Part shown: piece by piece, positions 45,270-57,700 of the stretch
Position numbering within the stretch: position 1 is the first letter of the stretch
Layout of the letters: each line of letters starts with the position of its first letter
Notes under the pieces: model-generated
The model's database searches: none
What the model was told of the DNA's origin: nothing
The model's input: only the letters and a program-made list of their open reading frames with translations
Program-made: the position numbers and the translations under genes
Assembly (NCBI GenBank): GCA_958430865.1
Contig: CAUDNR010001813.1
Coordinates: forward strand, 2,588 to 66,587
From: Entrophospora sp. SA101
Lineage: Eukaryota; Glomeromycota; Glomeromycetes; Entrophosporales; Entrophosporaceae
Direction: 5' to 3'
Length of the DNA: 64,000 bases

Positions 45270-46540
45270 TTATTTTTTTTGAGCAAAAATTCTATAAGTT
45301 ACCCAACAAGTTTTTTGTTCGTCGATTTCTTTGGAAAATTGTGTTAGCATATCAGAATACTCATCGCTGGAACAATTCATCACACTAGTTAAAGTCGGTT
45401 TATGAACATTGTAAACCTCAAGCCAATCATTAAGTGTCTAAGAGACGCGAAAACATAATAATAATGATAATTAGACCTAGAAAAAAAGAACATGTATATA
45501 TATATTTGATTATTTACTTACCAATTCACCAAGTTTTCCTCCCCATTTACCAATTGGATGTTGATGTTCTATGAACTTGTAGTTGGTCAAATCTTTGTTA
45601 GATTCAACCAACTTAGGAAGAAACGAACTTGGAACAGGATTGAGTCCTCCGTGAGAAGTAGCGGCATGAGCTAAAAAATTTACAAATTTAAATAAATAAA
45701 AATTGAAAAATATAAAATGTGTTCATAGTGAACTTACCGGCTGTTTGAAATTTTTTATAAGTTTCGCCAGGATTAACAACTGTTTGGTCAAATTCCTAGT
45801 AATTGGAGGAAAAACAAATATTATTTATATGTGGAATGAATATATATGTGATAAAAAGATGATAACAACAAATACCATCAGTTCAATCCAACCACCGGGC
45901 TTTGTGATTCTGACATATTCATCGATAATCTTATCTTTAAATTGTTGTTCGGTGAACGCGAAGGCTCCAAACTTTTGATGAACCAAGTCAAAACTATTGT
46001 CTTCAAACGGTAACCCTTTTAGCACATCGGCCTTTTCAAATTTCACATTGGAAGGATGATCTTTGGGAAAATCAGGTACTATGTCAACACCCGTGATACT
46101 GGCTGAAGGATATTCTTGACCTACATCTGCAGCCCAGATGCCAACACTGCATCTAAATTATCAAATCAAATTGATTAATCAGCAAGAATTTAAAAAAAAA
46201 TTTCTAATTATTAATTCTATCAACCATTGTTATTTGATTCTATCAACCGTTAACATCAATTGCTAGATTAAATTATTATAATTAATTACCCAACATCGAG
46301 GGCTTTTCCACCAGATTTTAAAGTGGGCTCAACAGGAGAAGAGAAATTGCTTTGCCAAACATATTTTAAAATATTATGTTGCTTTTGAAAATTATCCAAT
46401 TCAGGATCATCAACTAATGGATACTTTGGATTATCAATATTAATTATTACCTAAATATTTTTATATTTTTATTATTATTAATAAATTAAAATAGAATAAT
46501 CGAATGAAAATTATATTATCATTATTATTACTTTTGCCAT
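45270..46540 (-). CDS. SAM-dependent methyltransferase (copy B)
   Basis: Exons 46540..46532, 46450..46290, 46152..45876, 45795..45738, 45670..45522 and 45437..45270, the copy A model shifted by 21179. Predicted 273-aa product identical to copy A as far as I read. All motifs intact. Confidence 0.85.
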
Positions 46541-49500
46541 GGTTTATTCTTTTTTTTTTCCCCCTTTAATAAATGATTAATAATCAGAAGATTTTTTTTT
46601 ATCATTACTTTTGTAAAAGTCAAGTACATATATATATATTAATTAAACAATACTAACCTAAAGACTTTGACATTTAAACAATATTAACCCATAAATTTCA
46701 ATGCTAAGATAGTTCAACAATATTAAGAAATAATATAAAGTAATTTATTATCAATCATTGTTATTTATTTTTGTCAAAATTTAATATCAATATTGTATGT
46801 GTGTACGTTTTATAAAAATCATTAATACAGAATCCATTCATCAAATTAATACAATAAACAATAGTGAATATCAAAATTTTGCAGAATCGAACTTGTATGT
46901 TACCTGGTTACAACCCAAGTAAGGGAACTATGGCTTTTTTTATTATTATTACAATAATACACTTGGGTTACTAATACACCACCTGTTTAGGATAATAAAG
47001 TCATATTTCTACCAATCAAAACAAAGAATGGGACGGGTTAGTGTAACAGAGGTAGGTAACCCTGAAATAACCTGAAATCTTAATTATTCCTCTTCAGCAA
47101 CTGGTACAACAACACCCTCCCAACCAATAAAATTTGCTTTTAATATCATGGTGATAGCACAGTTTCCGCCCAAAAATAAAAAGTGATATTTTAATATTCA
47201 TAATAAATATCTTGAATAAACACAAATATTTATAAATTTTAAAACAAATTTTTCGTATTTTGGTTGATCTCAATTATCTCAATCAACAATGTGAACACTA
47301 GTTAGTCATGAATATTATTAATTCATTATATTGTTCAGGTTATTATCCAATTTAATTGTAATAGCAAATAAATAATATTTGGTCCTTTTTTGATGTTATA
47401 CAGTTCCCAATAACATCTCTGATAGAGTTTGTTATATATTTTATACATCAATTGACTGCATGTCCATTATTTCTTTATCAGAATAAAGCAAATTAAAATA
47501 GGTGTAAGTAGCAGGAATGCAAAAAATTTTTTTTGCCAATAATGATAATGACGGAAAGTTTATTTAAAACTATCTGCAATACCTGTTCCCAGCGAAGGAC
47601 TTTTAAAAGACGGAACTTAATCAGAAATATTACTATTATAAAAAGAAACACGAATTTTGCTTCAGTCTTTCCTTATCTATTAGTTTGTAAAATTAGTAAA
47701 GTGACCTTAAAAAAAAATTCCGGAATTCTGGAAAAATAGTAATAGTAATAGTAATAGTAATAGTAATGGTAATGGTAATGGTAATTAATGGTAATGGTAA
47801 TGGTAATTAATATTAATAGTAATAGTAATAAAAATTACATTTTTCCGCTTTTATTCCAGAAAATAAAAATGAAATTTTCCTTATGATTTTTTCGGAATTT
47901 TTTTTTTAATATTAATTAATATGAATAAAACGAGAATAAATGGAATAATAATAAATAGGGAGATTTTATTATATTTATTTCATAATACACACAGTTATGG
48001 TTATTTGAAGCGATTCGGCTAATCCAAAAATTTTCGGTTTGGTTCAGTTCGGTTCAGTTCGGTTCAGTTCAGTTTCAGTTTTTAAGCCAATCCGAAAACT
48101 TTCGATTCGGCTTTGTTTACTTGTTGAATTGAACCGAAAATTCTCGGATTGAGTCGAAAATTAAATTGTAAAATAAAAACAATACTACCTCTAATGATTA
48201 TATACATATATGTGTATCCAATACATTTTTAAAAGCTTAAAATAGAGCAACTTTTACTTTGTATGTGATATTGGTCGTAGCGCTGCTTGTTTTTTAATTT
48301 TTGATTTGAAGTTTACGATATGTAAAATGCGTGAAATCACGAGTTTTAGTTATTATATGTGTTCAAAATGAGTTGATTTTAACTTGTAGAATAGCTTTAT
48401 TTAATTCACAAAGCTTTTTGTTGGTATTTTTGCGTTTACTTGTGTGTATATATGCATGATAAAACTCGACTAATCCAAATCCGAGCTTTAAGTTCTGTTC
48501 GGAACTTTATTTGCAATAGTTGATTATTCATCTACCTATATATTACTAAAAAGTCATTGAAATCCATGATTCTTTTTGTATTCGAAAAGGGGATAAATTG
48601 TAAGGAATGTTAAAAAAACAACAACATAACTATTGAAGGTGAGAAAACTGCTCTTAGACAACTTGGAAACATCAAAAACAATAACATTTGATCGTTAGAA
48701 ATTACAGATATTGAAATTACTTTAGGGCTCAAATTACAGTTGTTCCCATCTTCCTTGGAAACGAAGGTTGATCCGACCTGACACGATGATGCAATTTAAT
48801 TTCAGGGAGGAAGGAGGACATGGCCCTGAAGTTTACTTAAATTGAATTGTTGTCAAAGAGATTGTTAAAGCCTCTTACTTTGTCAAAGGCTTACTAGATG
48901 TCCGGATTTCGTCACTTTTAGAAAAAACCCACAGTTATGAGGAGCACTATTGCGTGTTCGTAAAGGAAAATCTGACGTCTAATTTTTTATATAATAACTA
49001 TGCATGTTTTTCTATAATTAATACATCCAGAGAATCTGATCCCTTCTTTGTAGGTGCTGTCTGTACAATATTTGAAGGAAGACGCAACCATTGAAAACAT
49101 GTGACAGATCATAAAAAATAATGTGGAAAAAAGATTATCAAAAGACATTGGTAAATTGATACAATTTATGATTGAGAAAATCAAAATTTAGTGAAGTTTA
49201 GGAAAAAAGACGCTTACAAAAACTGGTAATAGTATTTCGTATCATTGTTGATAAATTTCGAGACATGCAATTTTTTTTTGTCACCGCCATTTTTTTTTTG
49301 CAGTACACTATATTAACATGTATATCTTCTACATGACCACTATTGCATTCGTTAAATTTGTCAGCGGCACTAATACTTTAAATTCTTTAATCTAAATAAA
49401 GGAAATCCACATACTTAATACCATTATGTTAAAGTAAATTCTTCATAAAATCACAAATTTCACGTTACATTCTTAATTTTCAAACTGTTTAATTATAAAG

Positions 49501-50369
49501 TGTTAGCTGAAATTGTTTTTTAAACGTTGGCGGACACGTTTAAATATTCACAAAGGTCATTTGATGTCTGGTGAATTATCGACCATTTAATTCTGTCGAT
49601 ATATATATATAACATTGAGATGGAGGGAGAAATTTAATTGAGTCGCCTGAAGGAATATTTTTGAGAAAATTTGTCTTAGATTATTATCCTTTACTTTTTA
49701 TATTTTTAGAATTAAAGATTAAAAAAACCAATTAATTAAAGCATTATTTTAACATCAGGCGGATATGTCCTTAGCCATCATATTGAGAACGATGCGCTGA
49801 ACCCTAAAATCCAGTACGGTATGATCATAATGTTATGATATTTTATATTAGCAAAAACCCATTGGTTTGACGGGTTGTTAAATAGTAAAATAATTTTTTT
49901 TAGCGGAGCAAATAAATTTTTTTAGGGTTAATTATTATTCTACTAAAAAACCAAATCTGCTGGTATAAAAGATTATATGTAATATGAAATTAAAAGCGCA
50001 AGGCTAAATAAAGGTGAAACAAAACAAATCTGAACCAAGTCAAAGCCGAGGTGAAAAAGAGTAAGTTTATATTTTCTCTACCAATATTTATATGGAGGAT
50101 ACTTAAAACGGAACCGAAAAAAAAAACACAATTGTAATTTTGATGGGTATTTTTATTTAAAATTTATAACGAAATGCGTAATAATGCAATTTCAACTATA
50201 CCTGATATAGAAAATAGAAAAGAATATTTTTACAATTAGGCGATAGAAATAAACAACTTCCGAAATAGAAAAAAAAAACGAACATTGTATAGAAAGATAT
50301 ATTTATGTATTTGAATTACAAAATGCATTATATAAAGTCGACAAGATATTCAAATAAATTTGGCGAAAA
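46541..50369. other. Long intergenic stretch of copy B
   Basis: Equivalent of 25362-29190. Holds the same candidate MITE (about 46896-47061), minisatellite (about 47736-47830), decamer tract (about 48035-48079) and relic (about 48744-48899). No gene. Confidence 0.5.
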
Positions 50370-51697
50370 TTGTATCAGTCTACACTTACAGAGTCTTTTC
50401 AACCTGGAAACGATATTTTTGACAATTTCATTCAACAATCTCAAATAAAATCATCATTTCCGCGTCAAATTATCGAATGGATACCTTATAATCAATTTGA
50501 AAATGCAGAAAAATTAACAGAAGGACAAAAGGACCTATAGTTGACTATGACGAAAAGAAAAAAGAATTTAGCTATGTTGAAAATCTATATGTAGTATTAA
50601 AATGTTTAAATAATTCGAATGATCCGGGAAAAGGTTCTTTTGATGAAGTTGGTAATTTTTAAATTAAAAAAAAATTAATAAATCTTTTTTTTTTTTTTTT
50701 TATAAATAATTTTTAGGCATTGAATTATTGTAAAATTAAATCGTCAACGATTATTCCATATTATGGCATAACTAAATTTCCAGAGAATAACAACTATGCG
50801 ATGGTTCCAAGTTATGCTCAAGAAGAAAATTCAAGGAATTATTTACAAAAAAATTATTCAAAGCCAACATTAAAAAACAGAATCGTAATTATTTAATATT
50901 TATTGTTGCTATAAATTAGATTAATGGCAATTCACTCAAAAGATTATTGATTGGTGTAGAATAGGAGATTTGGGATTGTGTCAACAAGTGGTTGATAAAA
51001 AAGATAATACGAAAAAATATTTGGAGGTGTTCCATATTTGGCTAAAATATTATCAAAAAAAACCATATACAGATAAAAAAAAAAAGATAATCCGAATAAA
51101 ATATTTGGAATTGTTCCATATTTGGCACCTGAAGTATTATCAAAAAAACCATATACAAAAGAATCGGATATTTACAGTTTTGGAATGATAATGTGGGAAC
51201 ATACCACAGGAAAGAAACCTTTTCACAATAGATCACATAATCATATCCTTATATCGGATATTTTAAATGGTGAAAGACCTCAAATCACTGACGATACTCC
51301 AGAGTTCTATGTTGAACTAATGAAAAAATGTTGGGACTATGCTGAAGAAATTAGGAATTGTTTTGGTAAAGATCGTTATAATTATGAAAATATCAAATTA
51401 GCAGAAGGTAAGAGACAAAAAATCATCAGTCCAGACAAGTTTCTGTCAGATACAAAAAATTATAAACACCATTCTGAAGCAATCTATACAAATCGTCTAC
51501 TGAACGAATCAATTGAACTAGCTCAATCATCAAATCCTTCATCAACTGAAATTGGGTCAGCAAGCTGTTACATCAATTCAGATAAGTTTTTGTCAAATAC
51601 AAACAATTATGAATACCACCCTGAAGCATTCTATACAAGTCGTTCACTTGATGATCCAATTGAACAAGCTCAATCATCAGATCAGATCAATCATTAA
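50370..51697 (+). pseudogene. Decayed protein kinase, copy B version with open C-lobe
   Basis: The N-terminal part is as in copy A, with the ATP loop missing and a stop. The C-terminal part is better preserved. From about 51122 an open frame of about 190 codons reads L-A-P-E-V-L-S-K-K-P-Y (APE motif), D-I-Y-S-F-G-M-I-M-W-E-H-T-T-G-K-K-P-F, I-L-N-G-E-R-P-Q and M-K-K-C-W-D, all standard for the C-lobe. Two tandem tail repeats follow (H-S-E-A-I-Y-T-N-R-L-L and H-P-E-A-F-Y-T-S-R-S-L). There is no ATG at the start of this frame. A diverged local duplication of about 86 bp (51025-51110) repeats the stretch before the APE motif and breaks the frame from the upstream D-L-G segment. It lacks ATP loop and HRD, so it is not an active kinase as it stands. 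Confidence 0.75.
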
Positions 51698-51780
51698 CAA
51701 GTTATTACTTTAACGATAACAATTAAAAACGCGTTTTTATGTCAAGAATAATAAAAATAATAAATTATCTACTTCCACAG

Positions 51781-53910
51781 ATGTTAATCAAGACCAAAGT
51801 GATTCAGTTGATCTTGGTGCATGGGGTAGCTTGTTGATTAATAAAATATCGACATGGGATAGTCACGTGAAACGGGCGTCAGGTGTAAAAAGCAAAGTAT
51901 CTGAGCTAGAATTAGATCAAATTTTCGAAACTGTCAAGACTAGTGAAACAACTCCTGATCCTGTTGAAGAATCAACAAAGCCTCTCTATTTTGAAAAGAA
52001 ACAAGTACGAGTTGTTAATAACGAGCTTGATGATCATGAAGGATGGGGGTCACCACCACCAAATGATATTTCATGGAGTGATCCTCGTCAAGGAATTTGT
52101 ATTGAGATGATTGAGGAACAAAACCAAACTGTGTTTTGGGCTAGAATCAATGGGGCATGGCATAATGTTACAGAAGAAGCTAAAGCGCCTCAAAAAAAAG
52201 AAGAGATTAAATCAAGCGATGCTGATGATCATAATATTAACGGAAATCGTTCAGGACGTCAAGGAGTTGAAGAGGAGGATGTAAAGAAAAAAAAGGGACC
52301 AACTAGATCCAAAGAAATCAAACTTTTAAATGATGATGATAATGATAATGATGATGACAATGACAATGACGATGATGATGATGATGATGACGAAGACGAT
52401 GTAGTTGCAAATTTTACCACGGGATTAAATAATAATAATAATAAGAGTGAGGATGATTCAGCATCGGCTGGACCAGAAGAGCATTATACTAGGAATTATC
52501 AATGGAAGGCACAAGATGAATGGAACAAGTATAATGTTAAGACAGTCGAGGTTGTGCATGGTAAAGATTACATTACTAAAAAGAAACCTACTCTTCAAAT
52601 ATCAGATACGTCAGGATCAGAAAGTGATCCTGAAGATAGCACACTTTCAGTGCCAGTATCCCAACATCTTGATGATCATATTATACCTGTTAAAACTAAT
52701 GTAACATCTGTTTCTGATAATGATGACATTTGGAATCTCTATGATAACGTGAAAAAACCAGAAAAGGAAAAGAAGCATCTTAGTGAGAGGCAGGTTATTC
52801 AAAAGATAGAAGACAATTTTTTGATAGATTTGGATTCAAGTAAATTAGACGGTGATAATAAAGAAAACGATAGTAGCAACAACAATAACCTTAAACTTGG
52901 CAGATTAATCAATGAGGACATTTTTAATTTGTTTAGTTCAATTAAGCCTTCACCACCAATAACAAAAGTTAACGATAATGCTGATGCTGGTGCTGATGCT
53001 GCTGATGATGCTGCTGATGATGAGAATATTCAGTCAATAATTGAACGAGGAAATTTTATGACAGGTCAAAAAAACGTTATCATTAATGGTGATATCAATA
53101 GTGGTGGTGATAATTTGTTATTAGATAATAATAAAAACGAGATTGCGCCATTAATTTCATTTGAAGAGACTGATGAAAATATCCAAGATCAAAAAGTTAT
53201 TCCATTATTGGAAAATAATGTTTCCTATCAAAATAATGTTGATGACTTTTTAACAAATTCCAATTTAGAAACAATATCATTGGAATTAAATAATAATAAT
53301 AATAACGTTAACAATAATAATATTGAAGTCGAAAACTATAGCAGGAACATAGTTAATTGTCAAACAAGTACAGAAGAAACTTTACTTTCAAAGACAGAAA
53401 CAACAATATTATCATCAAGTAAAGAAGATGTAATAAGAAGTTCAAGTATAGATAAAAGACAACAACGAGTAGTAGTAGAAGTTGCAGAAAAAGGTCCTTC
53501 GCCCAGTGAACAACTAAGGATGGACAATTTAGAATTGGAGAGTAAACGATCTGGTGGTGGTGGTAAACCAATAAAGATTGATGTTGAAACAACAAATTTT
53601 GGAGTACAAACTTGTTATATTAGTCCAGTAAGTAATTATTTATTAAATATACTTATATAATTTATTTAGCTATTTTAAATATGATAATTATTTAAAAATG
53701 AAATGGATTACTTGCTTACAATATTTGTTAATTAATTAATAGGGTGATGATGATGTTGATAAAATTGCAAGAGAATTTTGTGATAAGTGGGAAATGGAAA
53801 AATATACAACATCAATAATAAGTCTTTATAACAAAGCAATGGAAGAGAGAGCGCAAAAAATGCAAAGAAGAATGGAACGAAAAAGAAAGAAAGAACTAAA
53901 GTCAAAATAA
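51781..53910 (+). CDS. Large acidic protein of unknown family, 5' end missing
   Basis: An internal-looking exon starts after a good acceptor (TCTACTTCCACAG, AG at 51779-51780) and runs open to a GT donor at 53628; the last exon is 53743..53910. Together they encode 670 residues. Readable features: D-L-G-A-W-G-S-L-L-I-N-K-I near the start; a W-rich patch with E-G-W-G-S-P-P-P-N-D-I-S-W and V-F-W-A-R-I-N-G-A-W-H (about residues 90-130); an Asp/Asn run; several Asn-rich stretches; and a basic, helical C-terminus (M-E-K-Y-T-T-S-I-I-S-L then R-R-M-E-R-K-R-K-K-E-L) likely to be coiled coil. No initiator ATG is in the first 100 codons. Upstream lies the decayed kinase of the duplicated segment, so the true 5' exons are not here or were displaced. 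Family not recognised. Confidence 0.65.
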
Positions 53911-54290
53911 TTAATAATAATATTCTTTCATATCTATTTATTATTTAATAATATTCTGTAAAATATTTTTCTTATTATTATATTATTATTATTATTATTA
54001 AATAAGAATAATTTGGCAAATTTAAAAATAAATTGACGTATATTTTTTTATTAGTATTAGATTTTAACAAGCGGAAGATCATATAATGAACAATCAGTTA
54101 TTTTGTTAAATTTCCGTGATCAAGAGACTCCCATTTGATACTGAAAGTGAAATATTTTGAATGTCCGGCATAAATTGATGGTTGGTGTAAATGTATAAAT
54201 TTTTGAGAAGGATATAGTAGTCTGGAACTGTGCAATATCTTCTATGCAACCCTTTCCTTCATCTTGGCACCATCATTTCGAGCATGGCTT
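53911..54290. other. Convergent intergenic region
   Basis: Between the 3' ends of the acidic-protein gene and the F-box/LRR gene. Contains an ATT run near 53975-54002. Nothing else seen. Confidence 0.5.
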
Positions 54291-54407
54291 TTATATGATA
54301 ATTAACTCTAATACCAGCTGTTGGTGAATTTGTGATTCTTGTTGATGGTCGCGATTATTACTTGTTATATTATCAATCACAATGTGACTATCAACTAGAT
54401 TATTTTT

Positions 54408-54438
<31 letters not shown>

Positions 54439-56888
54439 GGTTGAATTCCATCGTTAATTTGATTAACTGGTTTAATTTGAGGAAGTTTTATAGGTGGCAT
54501 TTTCTCAATATTATTATCAATATCTATTTCAATAGTCGAAGTTGAATACTGAACCGCTGAAGAACCATTTCTTCCTTTTTCTTGTTGATGTTCCATTGAA
54601 TTAAAATCTTTACGACCATTTATAGGAGTTTTTTCTGAAAAATGATTATCTTCTGAATTTCTATCATTGTTGTCATCATAATTATCGTTCATATTATTGT
54701 TATTAATGTTGTTGTTGTTATGATCATTGGCTGTTTTATTTTGGTTAACAACTGAAGGTTCTAAAACATCTTCTGTGATTGTTGCTGATGGAGGGAGCAG
54801 AGGTGGACAATGAAGGTTAGGAAATTTTACATTGATGGATGACCAACAATTTTGAGTTTTTTTAATTACTGTGGGCCAGGAATCACGTAATTGTGAATGA
54901 TTGGATGAGGATGAAACTGAAGTGGTGCTGAAGGAACTTTTTGTATCTGGTATATTCTGAAAATATTCACTTTGAAATTCATTAGCAGTCATAGATTGTG
55001 GTGGTGACATACAATGATAAAAATTAATGTTGCTATTTGGAGTAACTGGGTAATTAGTATCAAATTCCAAACTATTTATCGTATTAGAAATATGTGGGGG
55101 ATTTGGAATTTGTTGCCGAGTATAATTATACTGTTGTTGTTGTTGTTGTTGCTGCTGCTGTTGCTGCTGCTGATACGGTTGCTGCTGATGATAATGTTGT
55201 TGATGTTGCTGCTGATGTTGATGCTGTTGATATTCATTAGAAAATACTTTTTTAAGAGCAATCCCAATAACTTCTGAAGATAAACCTAATTCTGAAGATA
55301 ATGCATCAAGTTTATCTTCTGGAATTTTTAATGCTTTATAGTTATTACTGTTTTTAGGAATTAATGAATTATTGACTTGATTGTAATTATAATTATAATT
55401 ATTAATGTCATAATTAACAACAGCAGAATTACTATTTGGGAATGAGAGAGGCATTTTCTGTTGGAATTGAGCTAATTTTTTGATATTTTCTTTTTCAATG
55501 GTGCATTTTTGATGAGCATCACCAACTGAGTCTGAGTCATAGCTTGCATTTTGTTGTTCTGTGGCAAATTGATAAACAAAAGAATTGGTAATAGAAGGTG
55601 TTCCATTGAAAACTATTTTCTCAAGTTTTGGTGAAGATTTGACAAACCAGTGCACAGTTTCTGGAATAAATTGACCACATGAGTCTATAATAATGTGGGT
55701 AAGTGAAGAATTGGTTTTACGACCAAGATATTTAAGAGACATATCTGTGACGTTTTTGCATTCAATTAGGTCTAATACATAAAGATTATTTTCATTTTTT
55801 GCAATACTGTTGATCGAGTTATTTGTAATATGTGGACATTTTGAAAGTCCAATTTTCTCCAAATGTTTACAGTGCACAGTGATTGCTGAAATTGCGTCAT
55901 CATTAATTGGTAAGTTTTCAAGCGTGATAATACGCAGGTTGTGACAAACTGGTCTTAACCATTCTATTTCATTTGACAGATTATCAACTTCTTGTAAGCA
56001 CCTGAGATCAAAATTTATTAATTCTTTCAGATACATTACAACTTTAAATGATTTTATTGTGAGTGTTTCACCCAATAATTGAAGATTTTGCAGTTTAGGA
56101 TTTTTTTCTGCAAAATGTTCTATATTTTTATCAGTAAGGTTGGAACAATTTTGTAATACTAAATTATTGAGTTTTGTTAATTTTGTTGCTAATATATCAA
56201 ACCCTTTTTCAGATATTGCCTTTGTTGAAAGTTTAAGAGAGACTAGCGATGGGCATTTGATTGCTAATGCTTCTGCAAAATTATCAGAAAGATTAAAATC
56301 GCCATCCAAATCCAATACAAGAAGATTAGGTATACAACTCATTAGTGAATTGAATGCTTTATAAGTCAATTGACTATTGCCAACAACTAGGATTTCTTTA
56401 AGTTCCGGGCAATATTGTGATAAAGATTGTACGTGATGATCTGTTAGATTCCATCCATACACTTTGATCCTATGTAATTTTTCACATAGTTCAACGAGAC
56501 TTGTTATAAAGGTTGGTTTTGATAAAACATATCTTGACATTGTTTTGTGTACAGGATGTTCAGAGCTCAAAACTGGCGCAAAAGAATTTGTGACGCTTTC
56601 ATCTGGAGCACATAGGTTGAGAACGCGTACTCTTAAAGCACGTTGTTTTGATTGTTTGACCGCACGGAGAAAGGAGTCAAGAGAATCTGGCGTTTTGAAA
56701 ATTGGCTCTGACCATAATACATTCATAGCAGTTGGAGACCATGTCTTATTAACCAAACATAAATTGTATCGATCTCGTGAATCTAAAAATTCCGCTATGC
56801 GTTTAATGAGTTTGGATTGTAACCTGAGAGCCAGATTAGGTTCTAAAACCTCTTTTTCTTCGAGATCTGTTAGCCAGTTACTCGTCAT
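54291..56888 (-). CDS. F-box/leucine-rich-repeat protein
   Basis: Single exon of 865 codons from the ATG at 56888. Probably an SCF ubiquitin-ligase adaptor of the Grr1/Fbxl type. The F-box spans about residues 20-62 (L-I-K-R-I-A-E-F-L-D-S-R-D-R-Y-N-L-C-L-V). Cysteine-type LRRs follow from about 140 to 440: N-L-T-D-H-H-V-Q-S-L-S-Q-Y-C-P-E-L, L-V-L-D-L-D-G-D-F-N, C-S-N-L-T-D-K-N-I, L-E-K-I-G-L-S-K-C-P-H-I-T and L-I-E-C-K-N-V-T-D. The second half is low complexity: a His/Gln run (about 555-595), Ser-rich and Asn-rich tracts, and a poly-Pro then poly-Ser stretch near 825-840. A short helical block (D-A-L-S-S-E-L-G-L-S-S-E-V-I-G-I-A) lies before the Gln run. Grr1 itself is one possibility, but the low-complexity tail prevents a firm symbol. 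Confidence 0.85.
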
Positions 56889-57614
56889 TATATTTTATTT
56901 GCAAAGATTAATTATTAATTATTCCAAGTATTCTATTCTTTATGTTATTTTTTTTTCGAAAAAAAAATTTTTTCATATAAAAAATAAAAAAAAAAGGATA
57001 AAAACTAATACTAATACTAATATTATTTATTTATTTATGTAATTTGGTCATAACTAGTGAAGAAATTGCAGGGGGTCCGAATATACTTTTTAATATTAAT
57101 GTTGTTTATTACGTATACACTAATACTAATACATCTATTTAATTTTTTTGATGATCTTACCAAAAAGAAAATCATAAGAAGACCCTGAATACGCCACACG
57201 TCTATTATGAACAAAAATGGATAAATAGTGTAGTTCTTTCTAAATATGATAATTTACATATGACGAAGTTTTAAGCAAAGTGCCTCGAAAAGTATATAAA
57301 TTTGACTGTGCCATATATACAAATTTGGCCAAAACTTACATAGGATTTAATAATAAATATTTTACATTATAGAATTATTCTTTTGCATTTACTATATGGG
57401 GCATGCTGCAATAAAACCAGACAAAGTGAACATTTGTATTACTGAGAATTTCAGGATCAAAGTTTAGTCATTTGTAATGTGATTATAATTAACAATTTTA
57501 TAATGTCCCATTTTCTATCTTGAGTGATATATAGAATTGACCCCATATAAAAATAATAAAAATTTGCTAGAATTAAATAATATTTGTTGTTATTTTTTAT
57601 TTGTATATTAAAAA
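56889..57614. other. Intergenic region left of gap 3
   Basis: AT-rich, with an (ACTAAT)n-like run near 57004-57025 and the fifth GGGGCATGC repeat at 57393. No gene. Confidence 0.5.
57393..57490 (+). repeat. Dispersed GGGGCATGC repeat, copy 5
   Basis: TATATGGGGCATGCTGCAAT core, then ATTTGTATTACTGAGAATTT and CAGGATCAAAGTTTAGTCAT, TGTAATGTGATTATAA. Closest to copies 2 and 3. It ends about 125 bp before assembly gap 3. Confidence 0.8.
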
Positions 57615-57624
57615 NNNNNNNNNN
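57615..57624. other. Assembly gap (10 N)
   Basis: Ten Ns immediately left of segmental copy C. The 76 bp right of the gap are the tail of a preceding tandem unit (see next entries), so the gap probably hides repeated sequence. Confidence 0.99.
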
Positions 57625-57700
57625 GGAATTTTTTTTTTAATATTAATTAATATGAATAAAACGAGAATAAATGGAATAATAATAAATAGGGAGATTTTAT
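57625..57700. repeat. Tail of a preceding tandem unit
   Basis: These 76 bp (GGAATTTTTTTTTTAATATT .. AATAGGGAGATTTTAT) match 26715-26790 of copy A and 63250-63325 of copy C itself. They are then fused directly to sequence matching 21167. This is the signature of a head-to-tail tandem duplication of a 5.6-kb unit (57701-63325). Confidence 0.9.

Larger units (their letters stand above)
39950..50990. repeat. Segmental duplication, copy B
   Basis: Equivalent to 19651-29811. It is longer by an internal 879-bp tandem duplication and one extra G. Everything else I compared matches copy A up to 50990; from 50991 the two diverge. Contains a disrupted Rrm4-like gene, an intact methyltransferase gene, and the MITE, minisatellite and decamer tract described for copy A. 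Confidence 0.93.
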
